Shown here piece by piece: positions 16,936 to 25,845 of a DNA stretch of 64,000 bases. Numbering within the stretch: the first letter of the stretch is position 1; the number at the start of each line of letters is the position of its first letter. The notes below the pieces were generated by a model. The model was not told where the DNA came from. It saw only the letters and a list, made by a program, of their open reading frames with translations, and searched no databases. The translations under genes were made by a program, and so were the position numbers. Origin of the DNA: Candidatus Aenigmatarchaeota archaeon (GTDB lineage Archaea; Aenigmatarchaeota; Aenigmatarchaeia; GW2011-AR5); assembly GCA_016187335.1 (NCBI GenBank), contig JACPJW010000001.1:789978-853977 (forward strand). The letters are read 5' to 3'.

Positions 16936-17776
16936 GCCTGTTCGTCCTGCCTTTCCTTTTCTTTGCCAGCAGCCTTTTCTCCGCAAGCTTCTGCACGATT
17001 CTGGTCATTTTTGCCCGCGAGAACTTGAATTCCTGCTCCACTTTATTCTGGTAAGCGGTTTTGTGTTTTTCCATGTACTCTATCACCTTCTTTTCGTCCT
17101 CGCGGAAGCCGGTGAAGAATTCCTGTCTTGCATTTTCCTTTGCATGCCGGGATACCTTCTTGTGGTGCCTGTAAATGAAAGCCGCCGCGGCCAGGGCGGT
17201 TATCGTTGCAGCTATCCATAAATTGAATTCCATGTTCAGGCGCTCAAACTTCACCGAGAAAATCCTGGGTTCGCTGTCGCTCAGGGACCACGATATTTCT
17301 ATGTTCCTGCCGTCCGTGCTGACCGAGGCATCGCCAGGCCTGTACGAATTCCGGTATACGCCGTAACCCTCTGGCAGGACAATTCTCACGTCAATGATCC
17401 TGGCATCCAGAGACAGCTCTGTGAAGAACTGGTATACGCCGCTGTTCTGAAAAACGAGCCTGTTTGAAACGAAGCTTATCGTCAGCTGCGAATCGCCCTG
17501 CGGCTGGATCCTCAGTATGTAGCCGCTGTCTGATTTTATCAGCTCGTGCGCCAGGGAGGTTTTGGAGTCCTTTACCTCTATGGATTTTACTTCCTCGTCA
17601 AGCCTGTAGTCTATTGAAGAATTCATCGGCTGCCCGAAGTCAATGCTGATTGTTTCCCCGACCGACAGGTCGTCCCGTATGGAAAAAACTACGTCCGCTT
17701 TTTCCGCGGCGGAAGCTGCTGCAGGCAGGATTGCCGCAAGCAATGCAATGGCAGTTATCACAGCAAAAAGTCGCAT
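16913..17776 (-). CDS. Membrane-anchored winged-helix protein
   Basis: 287 residues in three parts: a signal peptide (MRLFAVITAIALLAAILPAA), an extracytoplasmic beta-rich domain of about 170 residues, one membrane helix (LWIAATITALAAAAFIY), and a cytoplasmic winged helix (VIEYMEKHKTAYQNKVEQEF, then AKMTRIVQKLAEKRLLAKKR). This topology, outside sensor plus inside HTH, is common in archaeal one-component membrane regulators. It may sense an envelope signal and control nearby genes; no target is evident. Confidence 0.75.
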   Translation of the reverse strand: MRLFAVITAIALLAAILPAAASAAEKADVVFSIRDDLSVGETISIDFGQPMNSSIDYRLDEEVKSIEVKDSKTSLAHELIKSDSGYILRIQPQGDSQLTISFVSNRLVFQNSGVYQFFTELSLDARIIDVRIVLPEGYGVYRNSYRPGDASVSTDGRNIEISWSLSDSEPRIFSVKFERLNMEFNLWIAATITALAAAAFIYRHHKKVSRHAKENARQEFFTGFREDEKKVIEYMEKHKTAYQNKVEQEFKFSRAKMTRIVQKLAEKRLLAKKRKGRTNRLTWLKEE

Positions 17777-17838
17777 TATATTTAATTCGCTGGAGGGTTT
17801 TTAAGTAAATACGTAACGTATTGGAAAGATGATGGAAA

Positions 17839-18510
17839 ATGCCAGGCGATAAAGAAATTTCTGCTGTTATTAAAACGCTGAAAAGAGAAAGCAGGAAATT
17901 CAGGCAGCCAGCGGTTACAGAAATTGCGGAGCGCGACGACGACCCTTATAAGGTGCTTGTTTCCTGCCTGCTCAGCCTGCGGACGCGCGATACGATAACG
18001 GAAAGAATAGCGCCTGAACTTTTTGCTGCTGCTGACACGCCTGCGAAGATGGCAAAGCTGCCCCTGGCGCGGATAAGAAAAATAATCCGCCCGATTAATT
18101 ACTATAAAACCAAAGCAAAAAGAATCAAGGAAATTTCTCGCGTTCTTGTGAAAAAATACGGCGGGAAAGTGCCTTCTGATATTGACGAGCTGCTGAAGCT
18201 GAAGGGCGTAGGCAGGAAGACGGCGAACATTGTCGTTGTCTACGGCTTCAGCAAAGAAGGTCTTCCCATTGATGTCCATTGCCACAGGGTGCCTAATCGT
18301 TTGGGCTGGATAAAGACAAAGACGCCCGAGCAGACAGAGAAGGCATTGCGGGAACTTCTGCCGAAGCCCTACTGGCACGACTTCAACGACCTGTTCGTCC
18401 AGTTCGGCCAGAACGTCTGCACGCCGAGGAACCCGAAATGCGGTGTATGCCCGGTAAGCAGGTGGTGCGATTATTACCACAATATTTACCTTAAACAGCG
18501 AAAATCTTAG
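17839..18510 (+). CDS. nth: Endonuclease III
   Basis: 223 residues of the HhH-GPD glycosylase superfamily. The helix-hairpin-helix LKGVGRKTAN provides the catalytic lysine, and IDVHCHRVPNRLG the catalytic aspartate (VDTHIxRV in E. coli). The C-terminal 4Fe-4S loop is intact, C-x6-C-x2-C-x5-C (CTPRNPKCGVCPVSRWC). It removes oxidised pyrimidines and nicks the abasic site. Its cluster would depend on the SUF system encoded at 53.8-60 kb. The upstream TATA-like AAGTAAATACG is about 30 bases before the ATG. Confidence 0.93.
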   Translation: MPGDKEISAVIKTLKRESRKFRQPAVTEIAERDDDPYKVLVSCLLSLRTRDTITERIAPELFAAADTPAKMAKLPLARIRKIIRPINYYKTKAKRIKEISRVLVKKYGGKVPSDIDELLKLKGVGRKTANIVVVYGFSKEGLPIDVHCHRVPNRLGWIKTKTPEQTEKALRELLPKPYWHDFNDLFVQFGQNVCTPRNPKCGVCPVSRWCDYYHNIYLKQRKS

Positions 18511-18664
18511 TGTTTTGGCTATGCCCTGCCAATACATCAGGATGCATTTTCTCTGTTCGTGCCGTGTTCCAAAAAAGTTTAAAGAACGGAAATCAATAAT
18601 ATTTAAGCGTTGCGCTGATTAACATCTTTCTGGTAGTGCATAACTGGTGCATTCTGGTGGATTT

Positions 18665-20455
18665 ATGGAAAAAGTCATCAACAATTTTTCGTGGAAAGTC
18701 GCCGGCGAGGCCGGCCACGGGATCCTCAATGCCGGCCTGATGTTCGCCCGCATGTGCATGAGGGGCGGCCTGAACGTTTTCGCTACTGCGGAGTATCCCT
18801 CCCTGATAAGAGGGGGGCACAACCATCTTGATGTACATGTCAGCGACAGACCGCTGCATTCGCATACGAGGCACGTTTCGCTTCTTGTGGCGCTCAACAT
18901 GGATTCTGTTACGAAACACAGCCGCAAAATACTCCCGGGCGGCGGCATCATTTACGACGGCGTTGAGATGAAGCTTGATGAAAAGGATTTCCCGGGAATA
19001 AACCTCTATCCTGTGCCGCTCCTTGAGATAGCAAACCAGTGCGGCGGGATGATAATGCGCAACACTGTAGCCATGGGCGCTTCCATTGCTTTGGCGGATT
19101 TTGACCTTGAGATGTTCAATACCGTGCTGCGCGACAATTTCGGGAAAAAGAAGGGCGAGGATGTTGCAGAGAAAAACATTATTGCCGCAAAGACGGGCTA
19201 TGATTACATAAAGAAGAACTTTCCTGACGGTTTCCGGTTTGTTTTGAGGAAGAAAGAAAACAGCGACAGGATATTCATTTCCGGCAACGAGGCCATATCT
19301 GTGGGCGCGATAAAGTCGGGGTGCAAGTTCTTTGCGGCTTATCCGATGACGCCTGCTTCATCCATCCTGCACACAATGGCTGCGAACGAGCGGGCATACA
19401 ACATCGTCGTCAAGCACACGGAAGATGAAATAGCCGCGATAAACATGGCGGTAGGCGCGGCTTTTGCCGGCGTGCGCTCCATGACAGCAACGTCCGGAGG
19501 CGGCTTTGCATTGATGACGGAAGGGTTCGGCCTTGCGGCGCAGGCGGAAGTGCCCCTGGTTGTTGTCGAGGCGCAGAGGCCGGGGCCTGCCACGGGGATG
19601 GCGACGCACTCCGGCCAGGGCGATTTGCGCTTTGTTCTCCATGCGAGCACTGACGAGTTTCCGCGGCTGGTGATTGCTCCGGGCGATGTTGAGCAGTGCT
19701 ACTACAAGACTGTTGAGGCTTTCAATCTTGCCGAGAAATACCAGATGCCTGTTGTTGTGCTTACGGACAAATACCTTGGCGAGAGCTTCATCAGCGCGGA
19801 AAAATTCAGCGACGAAGGAATTGCTGTTGACCGCGGTTTGCTGCTCAGCGAAGAGGAGCTGCAAGAAACGGAAGATTTCCGGCGCTTCAGGGTAACCGAA
19901 AGCGGCGTTTCTCCGAGGAGCATACCCGGCCAGAAAGGCGGCGAGCATACGGCTTCAAGCTATGAGCACGACGAATACGGCTTTGAAAGGGAAGAGGAAG
20001 AAATACGCACAGCGATGCACGACAAGCGCTTTAGGAAATTCGAGCAGATGAAAAAGGAAATAAAAAACCCCGGGCTTGTCGGCAACGGATATTCCGACAT
20101 AACGATAATTTCCTGGGGCTCCACAAAAGGCCCTGTCATGGACGCGATGCGCATGCTGGAAGAGGATGACATATTTTCCAACTTCCTGCAGGTCCTTTAC
20201 ATAAGCCCGCTTCCCGTGGAGCAGCTGACAGACGTGATTGGAAATGCAAGAAGGGTTGTAATCATAGAGAATAATAAAACGTCGCTTCTCGGCGGACTCA
20301 TAAAGGAGCATACGGGCATTGACATAGGGCATAAAATACTGAAATACGACGGCCGGCCTTTCTCGCCGGAGCAGATAAGGGACGGGATAAAAAGGATAAT
20401 TGAAGCTGAAGAACGGGTTCCTGTAAAAAGGGTTGAGAAAGAATGGCAGATATGA
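18665..20455 (+). CDS. 2-oxoacid:ferredoxin oxidoreductase, fused gamma-alpha subunit
   Basis: 596 residues from ATG 18665, which follows a CTGGTGG ribosome-binding site; an earlier ATG adds six residues. The N-terminal third is the gamma domain (VAGEAGHGILNAG, YPSLIRGGHNHLDVHVSD), the middle is the alpha domain (GNEAISVGAIKSGCKFFAAY with PMTPAS), ending with the transketolase-C-like domain. With the beta subunit just downstream it oxidatively decarboxylates a 2-oxoacid to an acyl-CoA and reduces ferredoxin. The fused layout is that of KorA-like enzymes; whether the substrate is 2-oxoglutarate, pyruvate or another acid cannot be read from the sequence. ATATTTAAGCG is the likely TATA box. Confidence 0.9.
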   Translation: MEKVINNFSWKVAGEAGHGILNAGLMFARMCMRGGLNVFATAEYPSLIRGGHNHLDVHVSDRPLHSHTRHVSLLVALNMDSVTKHSRKILPGGGIIYDGVEMKLDEKDFPGINLYPVPLLEIANQCGGMIMRNTVAMGASIALADFDLEMFNTVLRDNFGKKKGEDVAEKNIIAAKTGYDYIKKNFPDGFRFVLRKKENSDRIFISGNEAISVGAIKSGCKFFAAYPMTPASSILHTMAANERAYNIVVKHTEDEIAAINMAVGAAFAGVRSMTATSGGGFALMTEGFGLAAQAEVPLVVVEAQRPGPATGMATHSGQGDLRFVLHASTDEFPRLVIAPGDVEQCYYKTVEAFNLAEKYQMPVVVLTDKYLGESFISAEKFSDEGIAVDRGLLLSEEELQETEDFRRFRVTESGVSPRSIPGQKGGEHTASSYEHDEYGFEREEEEIRTAMHDKRFRKFEQMKKEIKNPGLVGNGYSDITIISWGSTKGPVMDAMRMLEEDDIFSNFLQVLYISPLPVEQLTDVIGNARRVVIIENNKTSLLGGLIKEHTGIDIGHKILKYDGRPFSPEQIRDGIKRIIEAEERVPVKRVEKEWQI

Positions 20456-20488
20456 TTTCCGGTTTGATAAAATGATAAATTGATAATT

Positions 20489-21343
20489 ATGGCAAGCGTC
20501 AAAGATTTAACGGCAAAAGAGCAGCCGACATGGTGTCCCGGCTGTGCTGACTTCGGGATATTGACCGTGTTAAGAATGGCTGTTGCTGAATTAGGGCTGG
20601 AGCCGCACAACACGCTGCTTGTTTCAGGGATAGGTTGCGGCAGCAAGACGCCGCACTTTGTCCGCACGTACGGCTTCGAAGGTTTGCACGGCAGGATATT
20701 GCCCGTTGCAACCGGAGCAAAGCTCGTCAACAAAGACCTTACCGTCATAGCTATCGGCGGCGACGGCGACGGTTATGGCATCGGCGGAAACCACTTTCTG
20801 CACACGATGCGGAGAAACCTGGACATGACATATCTTGTGCAGGACAACGAGGTTTACGGACTGACGAAGGGCCAGGCATCGCCCACAAGCCCGCAGGGAT
20901 TCAGGTCGCCTTCGACGCCTTCCGGCGCTCTGGAAGAGGCCGTGAATCCGATATCGCTCGCAATTATTGCCGGAGCCACTTATGTTGCAAGGGGATACGC
21001 TTTCAATATTCCGCATCTGAAAATGCTTATCATGAACGCCGTGAAGCACAAGGGCTTTGCATTGATTGACATCCTGCAGCCGTGCCCGACGTACAACAAG
21101 GCGAACACGATGGCGTGGTACAACCAGCGCGTTTACAAGCTGGAAGACAGCGGCCATAACGCTTCGGACAAAGCTGCTGCTTTGGCGAAAGCCGAGGAAT
21201 GGGGCGACAAGATTCCCATAGGCTTGTTCTACAAGGCGGAAAAGCCCACGTACGAGGACGGGTTGCCCCAGGCTTCTGTTCCTCCGGTGAAGCACGATAT
21301 CAGCAGTATTGATATTAAGCCGATTCTCGCAAGGATGATGTGA
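20489..21343 (+). CDS. 2-oxoacid:ferredoxin oxidoreductase, beta subunit
   Basis: 284 residues from ATG 20489, 33 bases after the alpha subunit. It binds thiamine diphosphate: WCPGCADFGIL at the N-terminus, SGIGCGS, and GDGDGYGIGGNHFLHTMRRN (the G-D-G-D...N magnesium/TPP motif). Four cysteines in the family ligate a 4Fe-4S cluster; WCPGC, SGIGC and LQPCPTYN are present here. No ferredoxin-like delta subunit lies in the operon; a stand-alone ferredoxin is at 63259. Confidence 0.92.
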   Translation: MASVKDLTAKEQPTWCPGCADFGILTVLRMAVAELGLEPHNTLLVSGIGCGSKTPHFVRTYGFEGLHGRILPVATGAKLVNKDLTVIAIGGDGDGYGIGGNHFLHTMRRNLDMTYLVQDNEVYGLTKGQASPTSPQGFRSPSTPSGALEEAVNPISLAIIAGATYVARGYAFNIPHLKMLIMNAVKHKGFALIDILQPCPTYNKANTMAWYNQRVYKLEDSGHNASDKAAALAKAEEWGDKIPIGLFYKAEKPTYEDGLPQASVPPVKHDISSIDIKPILARMM

Positions 21344-21429
21344 ATTACCGGGATGAGACCGGTCAAGGTTTCTTGAAATCTTTATATATCACCTTGAACA
21401 TATATATTACTGCTTCTAGAATGTAATTT

Positions 21430-21473
21430 ATCCGCGATTGCATTACGTTTGTAATGCAGCAGAACGGGCGGAT
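21430..21473 (+). promoter_or_regulatory. Structured leader before zinc-ribbon gene
   Basis: ATCCGC, gatt, GCATTAC-gttt-GTAATGC, AGCAGAACG, GCGGAT: a seven-pair inner hairpin in a six-pair outer stem, ending 17 bases before the ATG at 21491. A TTTATATATC box near 21381 would put the RNA start upstream, so this would be a 5' leader. The layout echoes the mobile hairpin-in-stem elements but its sequence is different. Confidence 0.45.
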
Positions 21474-21490
21474 ACGGAGCTGGGTCCTGA

Positions 21491-21628
21491 ATGGTAAGGA
21501 AAAAGAAAAGCAAGTATAAGAAAATCTACATAGAGTCATGGAAATGCAGTGGCTGCGAGTTCCAGTGGAATTATAAAACAGTCAGGTGTCCCTTGTGCTC
21601 GTCGCAGCTTGCGACAAAAATTATTTGA
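21491..21628 (+). CDS. Small zinc-ribbon protein
   Basis: 45 residues: a lysine-rich start MVRKKKSKYKKIYIES, then WKCSGCEFQW and RCPLCSSQL. Two CxxC pairs form a zinc ribbon. It has an upstream leader with a hairpin. Short T-runs follow the stop, which could end the transcript. A further 33-codon frame at 21709-21810 (MTRDDHSGIIWFPLYG) is too uncertain to call. Confidence 0.65.
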   Translation: MVRKKKSKYKKIYIESWKCSGCEFQWNYKTVRCPLCSSQLATKII

Positions 21629-21833
21629 TTTTTTTCTTTTTCTTTTCTATTTTCTTCGTAATTCCGCCGTAATTGGAAACGCGCCAGTTGATACGGTAAT
21701 AGAACGCTATGACAAGAGACGACCATTCCGGAATTATCTGGTTTCCTCTATATGGGGACGCTCCGGAAGATGAAAGAGTATGCAGTCGATATGTTGTGAT
21801 TCTTGTTTGATTGCAGTGTGAAACTATAACCTA

Positions 21834-21860
21834 TTTATAACTTTGCAGCTAATGTAGGAG
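21834..21860 (+). promoter_or_regulatory. TATA box of the CTP synthase gene
   Basis: TTTATAA at 21834-21840 lies 27 bases before the ATG, which puts the expected transcription start at or next to the start codon. This supports a leaderless mRNA and the long N-terminus of the protein, since internal starts would be far from the promoter. Confidence 0.5.
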
Positions 21861-23630
21861 ATGACGCGAAACAGACCGACGCACAAAGTGCGTCAAGCGA
21901 CTAGCAGTGAAGTTTCTTCTGAAAAGCAGACAAAATTAATATTCGTCACAGGCGGCGTCATGTCCGGGGTCGGAAAAGGCGTCGCTGCAGCTTCCATAGC
22001 GAAAATCCTTCAGGAAAACGGCTTTTCCGTCAATGTTGTCAAGATTGACCCCTACATAAATTATGACGCAGGCACGCTCCGGCCGACGGAGCACGGCGAG
22101 GTGTGGGTCACCGACGACGGCGGCGAGATAGACCAGGACCTGGGCAATTACGAGCGTTTTCTGGGCATAGACATACCGAAAAAGAACAACATAACAACCG
22201 GCCAGATATACAAGGAAATCATTGACCGTGAGCGGAGAGGAGAATATCTGGGCCAGACCGTTGAGTACATCCCGCACGTCATAGATGAAATCAAAAGGCG
22301 CATCCGGGAATGCTCTGACGGTTATGACATTCTCATCGTTGAAATCGGCGGCACCGTGGGCGAATACCAGAACATGCCCTACCTGTTCGCTGCAAAATCC
22401 TTTGGGCTGGAGCTTGGCTGGGAGAATGTGTGCCACGTTTTCATCACGTACCTGCCCGTTCCCACGCACATAGGCGAGATGAAAACAAAGCCGGCGCAGC
22501 AGTCCGTGAACCTGCTTAACGAGCAGGGAATATTTCCCGACTTCGTTCTGTGCAGGTCGTCAGTAGCTTTGGACGATGTCAGGAAGAAAAAAATACAGAC
22601 AATGACGAACATCAGCATTGACAGCATAATTTCCGCGCCGGACATAAAGACAATCTACAAGATACCGCTGAACTTTGAAGAAGAAAGCCTGGGAGAAAAG
22701 ATTCTCCGCCGGCTGAGGCTGAAGGCGGCAAAGAAGCCGGACTGGACCCGGTGGAAAAAGCTCGTCAGCAACATAGAAAACCCTTCTGGCAGGATAAAAA
22801 TTGCCATCGTGGGCAAATACGTGGACACGGGCGCCTTTACGCTTGCTGATTCTTACATATCCGTGAATCATGCGCTGGGGCATGCCGGGGCGTCGCTGGG
22901 AGTGGGCGTTGAAATAGGATGGGTCGACGCGAAGCAGATTGAAAAAAGCGGCATCGGCATCTTGAAAGATTACGACGGCATAATAGTCCCTGTCGGCTTC
23001 GGCGCAACGGGCGTTGAAGGCAAGATAACCGCAATAAAGTATGCAAGAGAGAAAAATATTCCGTTTCTCGGTCTTTGCTTCGGGTTGCAGCTGGCAGTTG
23101 TTGAATACGCCAGAAGTGTATGCAATCTTGCCGGTGCAAACAGCGTTGAGGTGAACCCGAAGACGCCGCACCCTGTGATAGACATCCAGCCTGCGCAGAA
23201 AGAAATCCTTGCGCAGAACATGTACGGCGGGACAATGCGCCTGGGCGCTTATGCGGCGTCGCTGAAGAAAGGCATCGTGCTTGACCTGTACAAAAAGACC
23301 GGCCGCCTTGCGCGGGACAAAGAAAAACTGGAGCAGCTGAAGAAAGACGAGAGCCAGAAATTCCGCTTGGGCATCATTGATGAGCCTGCCGTGCTTGAAA
23401 GGCACAGGCACAGGTACGAGGTGAATCCCAAATACGTTTCTGTCCTTGAGGACAACGGACTGTTCTTCTCCGGCCACCATACGCGCTTTGACAGGACGAA
23501 ATTAATGGAGTTCATTGAGCTGCCGAAGCATAAGTTTTTTGTTGCAACGCAGTCGCACCCCGAATTCAAGTCGCGTTTGGGCGACCCTTCGCCGCTTTTC
23601 TTCGGCTTCGTGGATGCGTGCAGGAAATAA
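21861..23630 (+). CDS. pyrG: CTP synthase
   Basis: 589 residues. The synthetase domain starts at KLIFVTGGVMSGVGKGVAAA (ATP-binding) and the glutamine amidotransferase domain carries the nucleophile in LGLCFGLQLA and the histidine/glutamate pair in QSHPEFKSR. It makes CTP from UTP, ATP and glutamine. Before the usual start lies a 25-residue extension (MTRNRPTHKVRQATSSEVSS) whose DNA contains the palindrome GACGCAC-aaa-GTGCGTC; a copy of that hairpin lies at 31411. The leaderless promoter argues that the extension is translated. Confidence 0.95.
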   Translation: MTRNRPTHKVRQATSSEVSSEKQTKLIFVTGGVMSGVGKGVAAASIAKILQENGFSVNVVKIDPYINYDAGTLRPTEHGEVWVTDDGGEIDQDLGNYERFLGIDIPKKNNITTGQIYKEIIDRERRGEYLGQTVEYIPHVIDEIKRRIRECSDGYDILIVEIGGTVGEYQNMPYLFAAKSFGLELGWENVCHVFITYLPVPTHIGEMKTKPAQQSVNLLNEQGIFPDFVLCRSSVALDDVRKKKIQTMTNISIDSIISAPDIKTIYKIPLNFEEESLGEKILRRLRLKAAKKPDWTRWKKLVSNIENPSGRIKIAIVGKYVDTGAFTLADSYISVNHALGHAGASLGVGVEIGWVDAKQIEKSGIGILKDYDGIIVPVGFGATGVEGKITAIKYAREKNIPFLGLCFGLQLAVVEYARSVCNLAGANSVEVNPKTPHPVIDIQPAQKEILAQNMYGGTMRLGAYAASLKKGIVLDLYKKTGRLARDKEKLEQLKKDESQKFRLGIIDEPAVLERHRHRYEVNPKYVSVLEDNGLFFSGHHTRFDRTKLMEFIELPKHKFFVATQSHPEFKSRLGDPSPLFFGFVDACRK

Positions 23631-23664
23631 ACTTTAAATACTTGTTGCAGATGTAACTAACTAA

Positions 23665-23712
23665 CTTTGAACTTTTTTGAAAATTCTTTTTCAAAAAAAG
23701 CTTCGCTAAAAT
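23665..23712 (+). repeat. Dispersed hairpin repeat, divergent copy
   Basis: CTTTTTTGAAAA-attc-TTTTTCAAAAAAAG followed by CTTCGCTAAAA. It differs from the main family by a longer A/T stem but keeps the position between a stop codon and the next start, here before the acidic micro-protein. Confidence 0.4.
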
Positions 23713-23730
23713 GGAACAGGTGAAAACCAG

Positions 23731-23832
23731 ATGAAAATAAGTTACGAGGACGACGACGATTTCGGAGACGACGACTGGGACGACGAGGATGACGACGAAA
23801 GCGGTGACGGGGATTTTGACGACGAAGAATGA
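23731..23832 (+). CDS. Extremely acidic 33-residue protein
   Basis: MKISY followed by runs of aspartate and glutamate with a few phenylalanine, tryptophan, glycine and serine residues (EDDDDFGDDDWDDEDDDESG, ending FDDEE). Over half the residues are acidic. AGGTGA sits nine bases before the ATG as a ribosome-binding site. It could be a DNA-mimic, metal or basic-protein binder, but no function can be assigned. Such a short frame is easily missed. Confidence 0.5.
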   Translation: MKISYEDDDDFGDDDWDDEDDDESGDGDFDDEE

Positions 23833-23918
23833 GTTTGTTTTTTATTTTTACCACAAAGACTGGAGTTCGGTTTCTGGATTTTTTATTATAAGTAAAGCCT
23901 TGGGTGCTGCAGCCGGAA

Positions 23919-24734
23919 TTAAGCTTTCTTCAGGGTCACTTCGACCTGCCTGTAAGGTATCTTTATCCTTGCTTTCCTGAATTCTTTGGCTATCTGCGAG
24001 TGTATTTCCGTTTTCACGCCGGGGATGTTTGCGCTTGAGAGGTCAAGCCAGTAGAAAGCCTCCAGCTCCAGAGACGAATCCCCGAAGCTCTTGAAATATA
24101 CCTGCGGCGGCGGCATTTTTATCACGTCCCTGTGTTTTTTCAGTATGCCAAGCATTATATTTGTTGCCTTTCCCACGTCGCTCTCGTAGCCTATTCCTAT
24201 GCTAAGCTTCACGCGGTAAAGCGTGTCGGGAGCGCTCCTGTTTTTTATCACCGATGTCATCACGACGGAATTCGGTATTGTCACGTATTCCCCGTCGGCC
24301 GTGTAAATGACGGTTGTCCTTATTTTTATGTCGCTTACCGTCCCTACAATATCGCTGATTTCAACTATGTCGCCTATCCTGAAAGTCCTGTCAAGAAGCA
24401 GTATAATCCCGCCGATGAAGTTGGCAATTACATCCTTTGCGGCGAAGCCCACGACTATTCCTGCGAAGCCCGCTCCGGACAGGAGAACAAGCAACGGCTC
24501 TTTTAAGTTGAATATGGTGAGGATGTATGCAAAGGCGATGAAATAGACTATCACCGCAAGGACTTTCTGCAGCGCGGCAAGGTCGTGCTTTGACAGCTTC
24601 GCGCGCGCCTCCATCTCGTCCACAAGCATGTCCGTGACAAGCTTCTTGAAGGAATACGCGGCAATGATGACTACCAAAGATGTAAGAATTTCCCTTGACA
24701 CAGAAAGCGTTGTTTCGGAAACCACGGCAATCAC
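23919..24734 (-). CDS. MscS-type mechanosensitive channel
   Basis: 271 residues, GTG start. Three N-terminal membrane helices end in a pore helix (LSGAGFAGIVVGFAAKDVIA), followed by the MscS beta domain (DRTFRIGDIVEI, GTVSDIKIRTTVI, YVTIPNSVVM) and the alpha/beta C-terminal domain. Opens on membrane tension to release solutes. TTATAAACC at about 24792 is a promoter candidate, giving a short leader. Confidence 0.9.
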   Translation of the reverse strand: MIAVVSETTLSVSREILTSLVVIIAAYSFKKLVTDMLVDEMEARAKLSKHDLAALQKVLAVIVYFIAFAYILTIFNLKEPLLVLLSGAGFAGIVVGFAAKDVIANFIGGIILLLDRTFRIGDIVEISDIVGTVSDIKIRTTVIYTADGEYVTIPNSVVMTSVIKNRSAPDTLYRVKLSIGIGYESDVGKATNIMLGILKKHRDVIKMPPPQVYFKSFGDSSLELEAFYWLDLSSANIPGVKTEIHSQIAKEFRKARIKIPYRQVEVTLKKA

Positions 24735-25013
24735 GAAATCGCAGATTAAATTGAATTTGCAAATTATTTTTTCCGAGAAACTAATGCAGAGAAGGGTTTA
24801 TAAGTGTTGCTAAAACGGAAAAAGAAAATCGGAAATAATTTATCAGGATAAAATTAGCAAGAAAAGGTTTCAGAAAATAAGTTCCTTAAACATTTGATTC
24901 TTCAATCTATCTGCGATTTTTTCCGCAGTTTCTTTGTAATTCAATTGTAATTGAAAAATCCCATACATTTCGCTGAGAGAAGTTTTTAAAACTACTTTGA
25001 AGTAACAGTAAAT
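24735..25013. other. Intergenic stretch with divergent promoters and a weak hairpin
   Basis: No gene seen. It holds the promoter of the channel gene (minus), a CTGCG-ATTTTTTC-CGCAG hairpin near 24910, the repeat AATTCAATTGTAATTGAA, and GTTTTTAAAAC about 28 bases before the ATG at 25014. Confidence 0.5.
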
Positions 25014-25397
25014 ATGGATGAAATTGATGACAGGGAAATTTTAATTGTAATTGACGGAATAAAGGTGACAAGAAAGGCTGCAATACAGAGACTTATGGAA
25101 TGTTTAGGCGCACCTGAAGAGCCGCTGTTCGCGCAGGACGGGCGTCCGAGATATATTCGGCGACAAGGGAATCCGGAGCATCAGGTTCCTGAAGGCTTTG
25201 CAAGCTACGTTTCCAATCTGGCTGCGTGGATAGACTCGCGCTCGGCAGAAGGCGATGCAGCAGCCCGCCTGGAAGATTATGCTATTCGCCGGAGAATATA
25301 TTTCAGGGAGTTTCGCAACATGCCTTACAAAAGGCTGGCTGGAATCCTGGAAAGCCGTGACGCAAAAGCTGGCAGGATGCTTGGAACCGGGGTTTAG
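25014..25397 (+). CDS. Hypothetical protein
   Basis: 127 residues, acidic N-terminus MDEIDDREILIVIDGIKVTR, later arginine-rich and helical (DYAIRRRIYFREFRNMPYKR). Start supported by a TATA-like GTTTTTAAAAC at the expected distance. No family recognised; composition resembles the surrounding housekeeping genes. Confidence 0.5.
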   Translation: MDEIDDREILIVIDGIKVTRKAAIQRLMECLGAPEEPLFAQDGRPRYIRRQGNPEHQVPEGFASYVSNLAAWIDSRSAEGDAAARLEDYAIRRRIYFREFRNMPYKRLAGILESRDAKAGRMLGTGV

Positions 25398-25430
25398 TTT
25401 TTCGCTTGTGGCCTCTGAAAAGGTCTACCG

Positions 25431-25458
25431 TTTTGATCAAACTTTTCTGAAAAGTTTG
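25431..25458 (-). repeat. Dispersed hairpin repeat, copy in minus orientation
   Basis: TTTTGAT-CAAACTTTTC-t-GAAAAGTTTG. The ATCAAAA tail is on the minus strand although both flanking genes are on the plus strand, the clearest orientation exception in the family. Confidence 0.7.
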
Positions 25459-25495
25459 TTTTCCCATTTAAATATTTTCACAGCGTATTCTTCAC

Positions 25496-25843
25496 ATGCT
25501 TTCTGAGGAGAGGTTCAAGTACAGGCGCGCGCCTGCCATGCCGAGGCGCATCACTGAGATAAACCCCGAGAAGGACATAAGGGTGAGGATTTTCGGCCGC
25601 GTTCTTGACAAGTCCGATGGCACGCTGATTGTTGACGACGGCTCGTCATCCGCGGAAATAGTCGTTGACAACAGCGAGACAGTGCGTGCCGGCGACGTTG
25701 TGAGGATATTTGCCCGCGTGCTGCCGCTGGAGACAGGCTACGAATTGCGCGGCGAAGTGATCCAGATAATGAACGACATGGACACGGCATTGCTCCGCAA
25801 GATAGAGCTGCAGGACAACATGGGGATAAGGGTGGGGGAATAA
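25496..25843 (+). CDS. OB-fold protein, RPA/Ssb-associated type
   Basis: 115 residues. The stretch DIRVRIFGRVLDKSDGTLIV, SAEIVVDNSETVRAGDVVRI, FARVLPLETGYELRGEVIQI has the five-strand pattern and G-x-x-L spacing of an OB fold (tRNA-anti/RPA2-like). Placed two genes upstream of pcna, it is probably a small single-stranded-DNA binding or replication accessory protein. ATTTAAATATT lies about 28 bases before the ATG. Confidence 0.65.
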   Translation: MLSEERFKYRRAPAMPRRITEINPEKDIRVRIFGRVLDKSDGTLIVDDGSSSAEIVVDNSETVRAGDVVRIFARVLPLETGYELRGEVIQIMNDMDTALLRKIELQDNMGIRVGE

Positions 25844-25845
25844 AC

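Noticed and set aside
22560..23480. 306-codon minus-strand frame in pyrG
   Set aside because: Entirely inside CTP synthase with intact motifs on the other strand.
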